A stretch of 64,000 nucleotides of DNA from Steromphala cineraria (GCA_916613615.1 OU744725.1:57482575-57546574); one strand, 5' to 3'. Shown: positions 1-14,700, numbered from the stretch's first letter. Made by a program: numbers and translations. Notes: a model not told the origin generated them from the sequence alone.

Positions 1-191
1 GGAACAAACCTATAGACATGATGCCTGCTTGGGTTAAATCGTTGTTGTCAAAATAACACGACCTTTATAGAGCATTCCACTATCTTTCTTTTTATAGGTT
101 ACACTGAATTGTGGATAGCATTTGTGTTATCAGCAATTGTACTTACGATCTGGGCTATTTTATTTTGCCAAGAGTAGCTTGTACTTTTTAA

Positions 192-1046
192 AGGGGCAGT
201 AGCACGTTTTTTTTTAATTTCATATTTTAGATTTTACACTGAAAATTGTACGTTAATGTTAAATGTATTATTTTGATGGTGTCAAACATCTCATTACACA
301 AACCAATCATCCATAGTCAGAGAACAAATTATACAGATTCACATAAAGTCCATTGGCAATTTTTGCATGAACACCTTTAATTTATTTTGTATAGGAAAAA
401 GGAATCGCAATGATGAAGTTCACATTCAATATTTGATTTATTACTGCTTCATTTAGTTTAAATACAGTGTCTTTCAATTATAACAACAACAAAATTCTAT
501 TATATTCCCCCTAAAAACCATCTTCACAACGTCACGGGCGAAACGAAAAAGTTTCTAAACTTTTCCATTCCTCCCTTGACATTATTGGCCGTAATTTCTG
601 CGCTAGCATTTCAACCCGCTGCACGGAAGTAGAATAGTCCAATCAGGAGACAACTTGTTAAATGAACCGATTTGAAAAAAATACTTTTGTATGCGTTTTA
701 CAAGGGAGAGAAACACTTTATTTCAGTGATACATTAATGTTTATTTTCTCTGCATTCTCGGTGCTCATCAAAAACATGAAAACAACCATGCGGACTGAAG
801 TTTAAAATTAAATTTCACTCCGATAGTTTTCAAAAAGATCGTCTGTTAATATTTTGAATTTGTTGCGATGTAAACGGCAATTTCATTGGCTATTTTTGAA
901 AGAGTTGGCAAGGGGCGTAACTCGTGATCATGATAGGTGTCGCTGCTCCGGTTTTCTATCTTGTGATGGCAAGGTCTAAACGAGGAGTTGCTCGATACGT
1001 TTTCACCTTGCCGTGGGAAGATGCCTAAAAACGTGCTACTGCCCCT
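192..1046. mobile_element. TTAA-flanked MITE, copy 1 (with nested insertion)
   Basis: Terminal inverted repeats AGGGGCAGTAGCACG, flanked by TTAA on both sides (188-191 and 1047-1050). About 350 bp match the other copies; the rest is a nested insertion at 519-1023. Confidence 0.85.
519..1023. mobile_element. Nested 505-bp insertion with 9-bp target duplication
   Basis: Interrupts the right end of the TTAA-flanked MITE. The 9-mer cctaaaaac occurs at 510-518 and again at 1024-1032; inside, ends are CATCTTC and its inverse. No coding frame. The 9-bp duplication suggests a Mutator-like or related DNA transposon derivative. Confidence 0.7.
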
Positions 1047-1050
1047 TTAA

Positions 1051-2195
1051 AACAGACCGACTAAACCAATAGCGCTGTAAATGTTTGTTTACTGGACAAA
1101 CGTGTTAGGGATACAATCATTTGTATACATGTTGTTTCATCAGGTAGTAAATGTACCAATATTTTATTATCTATAATTTCTAAATTATCATACATGTATA
1201 TCCCGAACTATTTTGGCCAGTAAATATAAGTTGTCTTATATCTCAAGTCATTGTCATCATTAAATGGATTCAAGTTACAAATTGTTTGTATTGGTTGAGT
1301 CATTATTTATTGTTTTAGTGAAATAGGCAGTAGAAATGGTTCTAAGAAGATTTTTCATCAATGTTCTCAAATAAATGCTAACAGTATCAGAGGGTCAATT
1401 ACATTACTCTACCATGGGATGCAACGATAAGGTATTACTAATTATTTCAACTTGTTTATTCAATCATATTCATTATGTAGTGTTAATATAGCTATAATGA
1501 CGATGTTTTAAATAAGCCTAATTTTAATGACATTTCTTAGTGACAATTTTTAATAAAAGATTAGAAAAAGGGAAATGAACAGTTTAGCATTGCTGTGAAA
1601 AGCAAGATCTCAGGTAATTTTCGATTATGTGGAAACCGACTAATTTTCGAATCTTTTGATTTGCTTTATATATTATGATGGAATTTTCGGCAACGATGAC
1701 ATACGTTTTCAAAAACGTTAAAATCAACATCAAATGAACTGACACAATTGAAATACACGTTTTATTTGCCTTGGTAATGTTAAAAGAATGCAAATCAGAA
1801 CGTTCTGAACTATTTCAAACTATTTATCTACCTCCATAGTAAGTTCACAGCGAGCACATAGATAAGAGTGATAAAAATGTCACTGTTGTTACTTGTTCAA
1901 TAGTAACAAGTAGTAAATACTACGTGCATACACATGATTTGTAGGTCATTGTCTGTAAATGGTTGCTTTCATCTGAGCAATGATGAAGACGTCATCAGAA
2001 ATTGGTTTGGACCTAGACCAAAGTTGACATTGCAGAAAGTGTCCAATCGTGACAAACATACCTTCTCTTCCGGCATAAACACATAAAGTCACGTCCCATA
2101 TATATTACTTTGGTCCATATTTGTTCTACCTTTTACAGTAATTTTATCAACATACGACTATAGCTATGGAGCTCAACCATTCTTTTTCCGGTGTC
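1051..2195. other. No gene seen (3' flank of lectin gene)
   Basis: AT-rich sequence without coding signature. It probably holds the lectin 3' UTR end; ATTAAA at 2311-2316 (minus) is the nearest candidate poly(A) signal. Confidence 0.5.
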
Positions 2196-2240
2196 GAGCT
2201 CTTGTGTCGAACTCTTTTGTCGAACTCTTATGTCGAACTA
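2196..2240. repeat. Short tandem repeat TGTCGAACTCTT
   Basis: Three to four ~14-bp units with GTGTCGAGCTCTT / TGTCGAACTCTT just downstream of the lectin stop, in its probable 3' UTR or flank; further single units at 2326 and 2347. Confidence 0.75.
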
Positions 2241-2344
2241 GTATATTGTTGACAAGACAAATCTCTCTGACAGCATGATACCGTCAAGGACGATTCCGAT
2301 ATGAAACTCATTTAATCTTTTTCTTGTCGTGTCGAGCTCCATCA

Positions 2345-2613
2345 CTATGTCGAACACGCCATCCATGACACCTCCATCCTATAAAGACGGGTGTCGTACC
2401 AGCTGTCGCACGCCAAGGTGAGGTTGTGGGTGTTGACGTTGAGGACCCTGACGCGAGCCCGGGTGTTGTAACGGTAGTTGACGTCAAGCTGCGTTATACC
2501 ATACGTCACCTGGGGGCGGCGGGTGAAGGGCTGTTTGAAGGTCACAAGTCGGGTTAAGGGCCACTTGCCGAATGAGAACGGGTAGTTCATGAACATTATC
2601 CGCCCAGAGTCGC
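2345..2613 (-). CDS. Lectin gene exon 5: H-type lectin domain
   Basis: Acceptor ttctctgcag|GC at 2614-2615; 88 codons and a TAG stop at 2345-2347. The peptide has the family's features: a V-T-F-x-x-P-F strand, P-x-V-x-x-G-I followed by L-D-V-N, a strand with R-V-R-V, then D-S-W and the final V-S-W-M-A-C. Two cysteines (near residues 389 and 407) may pair or link subunits. A possible ATTAAA poly(A) signal lies about 30 bp past the stop (2311-2316). Confidence 0.85.
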
Positions 2614-5600
2614 CTGCAGAGAACATAGAATAATATGTTATATTCAATTTCAATGATTCATGTTACCTCTATTGTCCGTATTTATATTTCCTTTATCTAG
2701 TTGTCGTTTCATAGTTATTTTACATGTCAATATTGTTTTATCATAAGTGATGGTCTTTAAAAGTGCTTTGTTTCCGGTTTCGTGTGCTTATAACCTATAT
2801 TTCAAGATTGGCCTTATATTTTATGTTTTTTCAAAACAGAATAAGTTATGTAAGTGGTTTTGAAAAATTTGTTTAATGTTCACAAAAATATTTTAAGAAT
2901 ATCTGCAAAAAATCCAAGAGAAACATTTTACATGAGACTATAGTTGATGATATGCCTATGAGAGATATATAAAGTCAGGTCACCTTTTAAACCATATCTT
3001 TCACTCTTTTTCTAAATTTCCTTACGAAATATGATGACTTAAAAGTAATTTCATTTCGGATGATATTTACTTAAAAATATAAGTTACATATTTTTGTTTG
3101 ACTTCTGTCAACGTTCTGTGTTTTTGTACAACATAAACTTTGAAAAACTGCGCTGTAATTTCTGAATAACATAGGTTCAAGAAAGTGACTGAAAACACAT
3201 GACACCACTGCCTTATTTTTGACTTTTTAAAGTTATATTAACGGCATGCTATGTTGTACAATTGATAAGTTAAAGAAGTTTTCTTAGATAATATGCCAAC
3301 TAATGATAATGGTAATTTCTCTTCACATTCTCTCCCCGCAGAGGCAGATCAAGTCATGATGTGTTGATACAGCCTCTGTTCTAATTCGCCTAAATCTGTC
3401 GGTTCCGGCAGTTTCCCCTGCACATGCACCACAATCCATTTGAAACTCTTTATCAAACGACAACGCTTCTCGCATGGAAAGAGCCAAAAATTTGATTTTA
3501 TAACAGAAATGATGATTTGCTGTTCACACAACTAACTTTGATTGCCTCCTATCAGGCATTTCCGATTCTAGACCACAAACTAGGCGAATCAACATTTTAT
3601 GACTTAATCTGCCTCTGTGGGGAAAGAATGTTCTCTACAATGCATGAAGTAATTCTTCAAATACAAGTCGTTATTCTTTATCTGACTGAAAACCCATTAC
3701 ACAAGGATACATGTATCCTTGTGTCAATTTAGATTTCTTCTTCTTACACCAAATTAACCTCATTTATTAACAGCTTTACATCAAAATAGATCATAAATAT
3801 TTGTATTATGTTTAAGATTTAAATGACATGAACAAGTGTGAGAGGATTCTCTAAAAGGTATGTTAAGGCTTTCCGAGTCATGAAGGTACTCTTTGCTCCA
3901 TTCAATGTTATTTCAAAAATCTTAAAACAGTTTCGACCAAGTACACATTCTCTCCCAACAGAGGCAGATCAAGTCATGAAATATTGATACAGCCTCTGTT
4001 CTATTACGACGACTTTGTGGGATAGAATGGGAGATGTCTGATTGGAGGCAATCAAAGCTAGTTGTGCAACCAGCGACGCTGTTCTAAAATCATCATTTTT
4101 GCAACTGAATAATGGCAAAGGCATTGTGATATTAACCACCCTTTCCATGCGAAAGGCGTTGTCATTTGTTAAAGAAATTCAAGTGGACTGTGGTGCAATT
4201 TTTTCTCCGCCAGGGGTAACTGTCGGAACCCACGGATTTCGGCGTAAAATAACAGAGGCTGTATCAACATTCCTTGACTTGATCTGCCTCTTCATGACTT
4301 GATCTGCCTCTGTGGGGAGAGAATGCCAAGTACATCGGATTGCTGAATTGCTCAGAGAATCCAAGTATCCTCACTGTTCCTGGTTGTCTTTAGGTAAATA
4401 TGTTCGGATAAAAGGTTTTTGATGGCAAAGTTGATTTCATATCGAAAAACTTTTACAATATAAATTAGAATTCAGTTATACTTACATTTCATTCCATTTA
4501 TTTTAACAACTCTCGACTTCATTGCTGAAACAGAAAAATATATAAAAGAAAAGATACTCGCGTCCATGGCATTCATTTGTCATTTCAAATATGACCATAT
4601 GAAGATTTATTGGAATTCGAAACGGATTTAAATTTAGCAAAGTATATTTGTAGAAAAACAAACATAGTTCAAGATTTCTTAAACCAATAATGATTATATC
4701 TCAAGTTTTACCACGGAGATTTAATTTGGTTTTTTGTTTTAATCACTTGTTTATGAAGAATTGTTGTACATTTTATGTGCTTTGTTGAAGGTTTCTCTTA
4801 AATAAGTTGATGTACTTATCAGCGGTAGTATAGAACTGACCTATAATTATGACAAACATAATTTCACATTTAAAACAAGAATTCCAACACGAGTGGTTTA
4901 ACATCAAAAAGATTTCTGGACTTTTCAATGTAATATTTTAAAAGTTAAAACATCAACGCAGACCGATATTTCATTGAATAACTAGAAAGATGTGCATGTG
5001 ATGTACTGTAATGCACCCCGCTCAAACTTGTAATCAAACCTCATCATTTTAGCCTTTTTTGCATGTGAAACCAGAGACATTTCACAAAGGTAAATATTTT
5101 AGAAAACAATGAAATAAAAAGAAATAAGTAGCCTAAGGAGTAAAAGGCTTCACTCCAGCTATTGGTCTACAATATACTTAAAGACTGTCAGATAATGGCA
5201 GGAATATGGCCCAACTCCCCTAGGCACTTAGTTCAAATTGTTTCCATGAAAACCAAAGAAGCAAAAGACGCCACTCCACCACTTGATTTTATTTTTGTAA
5301 AGAATATTGAACGTTTTTTTAAATATGGCCGTAAACGAAGGCATTTCGGAACCACGAAATCACGGATCCACGGGTCAAAAACATAATGTCCGTTCCGCAA
5401 AGCTTTGTTTAAACTTTGATTATTAATAATAAATTCACTGTCTCTACCCATGTGACTTACCACCGGATAACATACTAAATCCTTCAAGACCGAAAGGAAT
5501 TATGCAACGTTGCATTAACTCAAGTGATATTAAAATTGTGCAAGAAAATTTGATGACAAAAACAGCATAGCTATAGCAAATGCACAGAAACTGTTTTACT

Positions 5601-8600
5601 ATGTGAAAGAAACGGTCAAGAAGAAAAATGTGCTATAACAAATAAAGTTTCATCCTTTGTTCTAAGTTAAGATAAAAGGTATACTCAAATTCTGCATACG
5701 TTTATAGTGCAAGCGTTTCCACAAAAAACAGTTCCCATTTTGTTCACAACCGTCTCTTACGTTTTTAAATCCCTTAATGACATCGGCCGCTTCATCATCG
5801 ATTGCAGGTCAGTTGTGAAAGTAATAATCAGTGTAATGTATCGATATAAGCCTAAAGTAAGAGTTTATGTCATCAAATGATCTACAAAAGGTTATGGAGA
5901 CTGACTGACTGAAGCGGTAGTAAATATTCTGTAAGCCCATACGTTCATATGACCCTTCTGAATGTACAATCAACTTGCGTACTGTCAAACGTAGTTGTAT
6001 AAATAAGCATTTGTTATGTTGGTCAGCTTTTTTAGTGTTGTTATATTCAGTATCTTTAAATACTACTGCAACACGTCTGCAACATGATAAGCGATAATTG
6101 CAATGGGTATCAGAATTTTTGGACATGACAAAACATATCCCCTAACTGCCGATTCTGATACTTATATGCAGCCAGTCTAAATAAACCTAGCCTCAATATT
6201 ATCGGTTTCACTCCTTTACTGAGTCTAAAAGGGTCTAGTAGAGGGTCGCGTCAGCCGACCTTTTTGCGACCTATGACCCTCCAACGTTATACGTGCGAAG
6301 GCAGACTATTGTGGCTTGGTAAGCTGAGTTCTGATTGGTCAATTCAAAACGTGGGCTGATGCGACCCTCTACTAGTCCTTTCTAGACTCAGTATAGGAGT
6401 GAAACGGATAATATTGAGGCTAGGTTTTTCAAAAGGCCATTCTACGATAAATTGCGTTGCCATGCCGACTTCAATGCGTTCCCGCGTCGTTCTAATCAGA
6501 GCACTAAACCTCTTCCTATGGTTATTCTACTTACCAATAATCGGCCCGAATCGTTCTCTATTTCGCGTTTGTAAAACGAGGAGCCACCCGAACGCAAATG
6601 ATTGAGGTGTTTACACTAAAATGGTCGCCAGTACTTTTCGCACGACACTTGTTGATTTATCCTATCCTAGCTGATAACAAGGTCGAATAATAAGATATGT
6701 TGCCCACTGAAGATAATACATTTGGCATAGAATAAATTAGTTGATATGAAAATATAAGTTTTCCCTTCACACGCTCCTGCCTCGTTCAACTAAGCATAGA
6801 CTGAACATGAGTCTTGTGTACCATGGAACTGCTTCTGAAGCTTGTTGACATCCTTGCCGACCGTGTAGCTCCTCTGTAGTCTCCTGGCCGCTTCCTTCAT
6901 CGTCTTGTTCCAGTTTGTCTGCAGACTTCCCACGTCTCTCTTCAGACTCCTCACGTCCTGACTGAGACTGCTGACTCTCCTGGTCGTGTGCTTGGTCTCC
7001 TTCAGAGCCACCAGCAGGGAGCGGTTCAGGTGGGACAACTCGTAGAAACTGCTGTGGAATGCTGTGGTCAAATAATCATCACAATCGGTAACACAGAGTC
7101 CTGTCATTTGTTTTAAACATGTAATGGTTAGCATCAACAAAATCGGAAGCTCTAGTAATGTCACTCAGATGGAGGTTATACACTCTACACGTCATTTTGA
7201 TAATATCCCTCTTCAAATTATTATTTTCCTACAATATAATTGAAGAACCCAATTCTGACTACTGGGCCATTGTGACAGCGCTGATAGAGCCGTTATGTTA
7301 GGTAATCGTATAACAAAGACTTCGGTTTGGGCGGTTTATTAATTTACGGTCGCTTTTGTTCTCTAATAATTATAAGAACATTACTTAACATAATATTTCC
7401 ACCCACTACATGCTCAATGCGCTACCAACATTATCACCCTGGTCTAACGCAAGATGACATATTTGTCGCTAGAAGGTCACCACCAGTTCAACTCTTTACC
7501 AGGTACCCATTTCCTGCTGGGTGAACAGAGACACTTTTTGCACAAAATTTATTACCATAGTTGGCCCAACAAGTCTCTCAACTTGTGTCTCAGTGTATTT
7601 ATTCCTGTCCTTTTACGTTATCGATCATATCAAAGTACTTATATAAACAGGTGGTGGTGTTTAAATTCGATTAGAAATATCCTAAGAAATATAGGATGTT
7701 TGCCCTCGTGATTTCCCCGCGGGTCTACAACCTTTGGGCAAAATCCCTCAGGAAAACATTCTTTATTCTTAATGATACCCGAGGACGATGCCTTATCCAT
7801 GACTTAATTCCCTTATAGTGTGAACAAGACCGAAATAATAAATATAACAAGTTAACGATAAGCTGAAATGACCTTTGCTTGTTCACATTCATCTATGGAA
7901 GCGGTTTGTAAAATTGAATAACGTGAACGATTTAAAGGATATGGAGTGATACCAACCGCTAAGCGACATGTCAAGGCTGCTAACGTTGGTGGCCAAATCC
8001 TCGAGTTGTGCCCCTTGGACTTTGATCTGAGTGTCAGCACGTTGGACAGCGGGCATCAGCTCCAGTCGTGACTGATTCAGGTCGTGTCTGACGTCAGAGA
8101 GTTCTCGTCTTGCTGTAGACAGTTCTGTCATGACCTTTGTGAACTCCTGAAATGAGGATGTTTAATGCAAGGTTCTGGTTATTAAAATATGTAACTTCTG
8201 ACTATATTGAGATTATTACCCGAGAAAGTGTGTCATATGACTATTATGAAACGAGTGTGAATTTTTGTATTACCCGAGCGAGTTTCGTAAAAGTCATATG
8301 ACACACTTCCGATGGTAATAATTTCTTTGTTACCGATTCTATTCCATTTTACCATCTTAGAAATCCAAGAAACGGGCCGGCTACAGTGACGTCACGAACA
8401 ATGGTGTTATGACGTCACAAGTGAAAAAATTCTTGAACTCGCTCTACAACAATCGTTGCTAGGCAAAAGTGATATGTGCACTAGTGCTCATATTGAAAAT
8501 ATGTCACTTTTTATTTTCAACCATATTGGTAATAAGATATGATAATTATTATTATTTGATTTCTTGCATCATTCATTCTGTCTAGCAAAGACTTCGATAT

Positions 8601-8710
8601 ATAATGACGTCTTCGTCGTTAAAAAGTTGTTTTAGACTTGTGCATTATATGTTTTTCAAAGTGTCCGTGTACATGATATCAGGACTCTTGTTTTTCGGCG
8701 GGAGGCTAAT

Positions 8711-8787
<77 letters not shown>

Positions 8788-11700
8788 GTGAATATTTATA
8801 TAGCGCACATATCCATCCACTCGTGGTTGCTCGAGGCATGTCACTAAAGAACAGGATACATTTATGAAATACAACGAGTGGGATGTATTGAACCGTATGC
8901 AGACTATATATCTAACATTTACTTTGGACTCACTTACATAAAATTCCTCCCCACCCCCTAACATTTTTCAGGGGAACCTTAACTACACTACCACCATCCC
9001 AAACAACTAACATAATAACATGCTTTAATAACTCCTTTTCAGCAGCTGTCATCTTAAACAATTCACCATTTGTTACTATCTTGCACCAAGCAAATGTAAC
9101 TGTTTTTAACACTTTAAAAAAAGACATATGACCTTGCTGTGTTTCAGCGGTTTACTTTGCAAACAATAATGATTGTATACATTGTATTATTGTATAAGAT
9201 TGTAAAAAAATTAATATGTAAAGATTCCAATGACTTGCTAATGCTGTGTTTTTATTGGAGAACTTTAGCTTTTCCTTTTTCTTTTTCTAATTACAATGTA
9301 TAATATCATTTGCATCTATCTTATGTCTGTAATTGAGTTACTTTTATTCAAAATGATACCATGTTTTGCTTTGCACTATGCGTGCATGTTTTAATCCCTT
9401 CAGGGATAGAACAATATAACAATAAAGAAGTTGTAACCTTATGTTTTTATTTTGAATGAGAAAACTTTTTCATCTTAGGTATCGAGTGGTGTTACGTCTA
9501 AGTAGTTAAAACAATTTAATAAAGACATACTTCACTCAGGGGCAAAAGAAACGATACCAACTATTCAAAAAAGTTCAACACAAAACCCTGTTGTAAATTA
9601 AATGTGAATACGAAAATAGGCATATCAGTTGTGATGAAGTACTCATAATTTGGAAGATAATATGATGCTTTTATTTGTATGACTGTTCAAATACACAAAG
9701 GGTCCATAAAAAGCGTTTTCAGTGTGTTTATGGACATAATCTTCGGATTGGAATAAGAAAATATATGTAATGTATTAATTTTTTATGTTTAAGATGTTAC
9801 AATGTAAATAACCTTAATATGACTAAATTTGATCACGCATTTAGTCTGTAAGAAACAAGCAGAAAAGCCATTTTCACTTTCCTATCTCGTCTAGTTAAGG
9901 AGATTTTAATACCACGTTTTCTGTTTAAAGCCGTTTTGTTCAAACGCGTTTACATATATAGTTTTGAAATAAAAAAAAAATTAGTTAAGTTGGTTCTTGC
10001 AGACATGAAACATTACTGTTTCAGTCGTAAATATCAGTTTTAGCTTAATCTATCATACATTTTATATTGTATCGTTTATTTTGCCCCTGAGTGTAGTATG
10101 GCTCGTATATTCATGACAACCTCTCTTCATGTGAAAGTCAACAATAAACCATAAGGCAAAAGTTTGTTCGGATTCAGGTAGGCCCTTAAGTCATACAAAC
10201 TGAAATGCCTCGGATATGTCGTAATGAAAATGGAAACCTAAAGCGAAAACTAACATTTTGCTGAAGGAAATACATTCTTATACTACAGCTTTTAAAGTCT
10301 AATACAAAAACAAAAATTAGATCAACTGTTTGCAAAATTTAAAACAATTTAATTGATTAAATAATGCAATTTAAATTGAAAATGTTTGCATTTTGTATAG
10401 ATTAACTAAATCTACTTCAATATCCTACATAGTTAAAGGGGCAGTAGCACGTTTTAGAGGGAATATAAGGTGATGTCAAGAAAATGAAAATACATGGTTC
10501 CAATTGAAAGGCAATGTATTTAAACAAAATGAAGCAGTAATAATTCAAGTATATAATGTAAAGTTTAGCCATGCGTTTCCGTTTTCTAACAAAAACTGAA
10601 TTAAAGGTGCTCGCACAAAATGGCCGCCAGTGGATTTTATGTGAATATTAATACTTTGTCCTATGACTATTGATGATTGATTTGTGTTTTTTATTTTTGA
10701 CACTATCAAAATAATACTTTTAGCATTAACATACAATTATTAGTGAAAAATTTATAATATTAAATTTTCAAAAAACGTGCTACTGCCCTTTTAAAACATT
10801 GCGTCTGGTGTTCTAATGATCAGGAAAGAGATTGAAAATTTCCAATCAATGGAAGATAGGCCGAACGTTACTTTGGCAACCATAGTTCTCATAGAATATG
10901 GAGAAAAGTTATAGCTTTGTATAACAAATCCGTACAGACGAATGGTGATATAGAATAAACCATAATACAATTTTGGTTCAAATGTATCCTAAAGTCGCTG
11001 ACAACCATAGATAAACCAAGGTGAGCGTACTTGTTGAATGAAAAGGTAACCAAACATTGAGTTTATGTAATATAAGTTATGTAAGCATGTCAGATAAATA
11101 ATCTCTATACTACATGGCTCTATCAAATCTTAAAGTAAAGCATTTTATATTCATTATCAGTTTCTTTCTGTTTATATAACCAGCAAAACAATGTAGGTCA
11201 GCCTCGAGCAATGACACTTCTCATGTTTTATACTCACTTTTTTGTACTTGAATATTAAATCATTCTGTGTCAGTCTACTCACATTGCTTTAAACATTCGC
11301 CTTAAAGGGGCAGTAGCACGTTTTAGGGGGAATATAAGGTGATGTCAGGAAAATGAAAGTTAATGGTTCCAATTGAAAGACAATGTATTTAAAATAAATG
11401 GAGCAGTAATAATTCAAATATATAACGAAAAGTTTAGCCATCCAATTCCTATTTCTTACACAAAATGAATTAAAGGTGTTCACACAAAATGGCCGCCAAT
11501 GGATTTTATGTGAATCTTCATAATTTGTCCTATGACAAATGTGTAATGAGATTTTTGACACTGTCAAAATAATACAATTAGCATTAACTTACAATTATCA
11601 GTGAAAACTTTAAGATAAAGAATTATAAAAAAAAACGTGCTACTGCCCCTTTAACATGTGCAATAGAATTTATTTTGACAAAACAATCCGTGAGTTGTTA

Positions 11701-14700
11701 CATATGCAAAACTGGATGAAGTCAGTTCATCGAGAGGTTCTGACTATTGATGAAAAGCATCATTATGATTTCAATTCGTATACAAATGTGGCAATATGAA
11801 GATAATATATGGTCGAAACGAGCATCAATTACTCGAAATTTTGCAAAGTTTTGTCAACTAGTAAAAATGTACACTAAGTTCATTGTGTTTGAAATGTTCC
11901 TTGCAAATGCTACGTGTTGTTGCGGCTTTTGACCATTTCCGAAGGTATTGTTCGATTTCGACTGAAAACTAACAATTTTCATGAATTTTTTTTATGAAAA
12001 AGTCTTATTTTCAATGGAGCAGACATTAATCGGTGGATCTGTACCAAATAAAGCATATGAAATACTGTGCAAATTTAGTTTATAGAAATCTCTTTAACCA
12101 ACATCAACATTACTCAAAAGGCACTGTTTACACTTTCAAATAAAATTTTATTCCCCTATAATAATTATAACCTACATTAACATTAACAGTCATTACTGAA
12201 AGGACCGTCGGACATTTACACAGCAGCTGTCAGTGAACTATACATCAAGAGTTGCCTTTATTGGTACAACAGGAAAAGTACGTTCAACTGATAGATAGGG
12301 CGTTGCGTTTATAACGAAAATCGTGGATTCATTTGACACTAAAAATCAGTTTATTCTATAACCCGAATCATTGCCGCATTATAGACATCAAGAAACAGTT
12401 TGTTTCATAACTCGAATCGTGGACTCATTATAGACACTGAGAAACAGTTTGTTTCATAACTCGAATCGTGGACTCATTATAGACACTGAGAAACAGTTTG
12501 TTTCATAACTCGAATCGTGAACTCATTGTAGACACTGAGAAACAGTTTGTTTCATAACTCGAATCGTGAACTCATTATAGACACTGAGAAACAGTTTATT
12601 CTATAACTCGAATCGTGGATTCATTTGACACTTAGAAACATTTTATTCTATAACTCGAATCGTGGATTCATTTGACACTAAGAAACAGTTTGTTTTATAA
12701 CTTTAACCGTGGCAGCTTGATAGACACTTAGAAAAAGTTTTTTCTATAACTCGAATCATGGACCCATTAGACACTAAGGACAATTTTATTCTATAACTCG
12801 AATCATTGCCACATTAGACACTAAGACACAGTTTATTCTATAATTTGAATCGTGGACCCATTAGACACTAAACACATTTATCCTATAACTTAAATCGTGG
12901 ACCAATTAGACACTTAGAAACATTTTATTCTATAATTCAAATCGTGGACCCATTAGACACTTAGAAACATTTTATTCTATAACTCAAATCGTGGACCCAT
13001 TAGACGCTAAGAAACATTTTATTCTATAACTCAAATCGTGGACCCATTAGACGCTAAGAAACATTTTATTCTATAACTCAAATCGTGGACCCATTAGACA
13101 CTAAGAGACATTTATTATATAACTCACACCGTGGACTCATTAGACACTTAGAAACATTTTATTCTATAACTCGAATCGTGGACCAATAAGACACTAAGAA
13201 ACATTTTATTCTATAACTCATATCGTGGACCAATTAGGCACTAAGAAACATTTTATTCTATAACTCAAATCGTGGACTCATTAGACACCAAGAAACGTTT
13301 TATTCTATAACTCAAATCGTGGACCCATTAGACACTAAGAGACATTTATTTTATAACTCACACCGTGGACTCATTAGACACTTAGAAACATTTTATTCTA
13401 TAACTCAAATCGTTGATCAATAAGACACTAAGAGACATTTATTATATAACTCAAATCGTTGACTCATTAGACACTAAGAAACATTTATCCTATAACTCAC
13501 ATTGTGGACCAATAAGAAACTAAGAAACATTTATTCTATAACTCAAATCGTGGACTCATTAGAAACCAAGAAACATTTTATTCTATAACTCAAATCGTGG
13601 ACCCATTAGACACTAAGAAACATTTATTTTATAACTCACACCGTGGACTCATTAGACACTTAGAAACATTTTATTCTATAACTCAAATCGTTGATCAATA
13701 AGACACTAAGAAACATTTATTCTATAACTCGAATCATTGTCGCATTAGACACTAAGAAACATTTTATTCTATAACTCAAATCGTGGACTCATTAGACACC
13801 AAGAAACGTTTTATTCTATAACTAAAATTGTGGACCCATTAGACACTTAGAAACATTTTATTCTATAACTCAAATCGTTGATCAATAAGACACTAAGAAA
13901 CATTTATTCTATAACTCGAATCATTGCCGCATTAGACACTAAGAAACATTTTATTCTATAACTCAAATCGTGGACTCATTAGACACTAAGAAACGTTTTA
14001 TTCTATAACTCAAATCGTGGACTCATTAGACACCAAGAAACGTTTTATTCTATAACTAAAATTGTGGACCCATTAGACGCTAAGAAACATTTTATTCTAT
14101 AACTAGAATCGTGGACCCATTAGACACTAAGAGACATTTATTTTATAACTCACACCGTGGACTCATTAGACACTTAGAAACATTTTATTCTATAACTCAA
14201 ATCGTTGATCAATAAGACACTAAGAGACATTTATTCTATAACTCAAATCGTTTACTCATTAGACACTAAGAAACATTTATCCTATAACTCACATTGTGGA
14301 CCAATAAGAAACTAAGAAACATTTATTCTATAACTCAAATCGTGGACTCATTAGAAACCAAGAAACATTTTATTCTATAACTCACATTGTGGACCAATAA
14401 GAAACTAAGAAACAGTTTATTCTTTTACTCAAATCAAGGGCTCGTGGACCCATTAGACACTAAGAAACATTTTATTCTGTAACTCGAATCGTGGACACAT
14501 TCGACACTTAGTACACATTAATAACCGTTTCATACATCTCTTGTCATTTGCCCGTCTGTACAAAAAAGGTTATAACATATTCATACAATATCTTTTATTA
14601 TATACTCATGTAATCTTAGGATAGTAATACAAGGGTGCAATACGGAATACGTCTTCAAATTCCGTATTGCACTCCAGAATCCGTATTGCACGCCTGCCGG

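Noticed and set aside
5162..6126. Small open frames of 74-105 codons in lectin intron 4
   Set aside because: No splice-compatible ends in the lectin phase, no domain and overlapping frames on both strands.
8604..8964. Open frames with long poly-Leu, poly-Asn or poly-Ile runs
   Set aside because: They are translations of the (TAT)n microsatellite in different frames.
12309..14510. CRISPR-like array
   Set aside because: Units are contiguous and diverged with no unique spacers, in an animal genome: a minisatellite.
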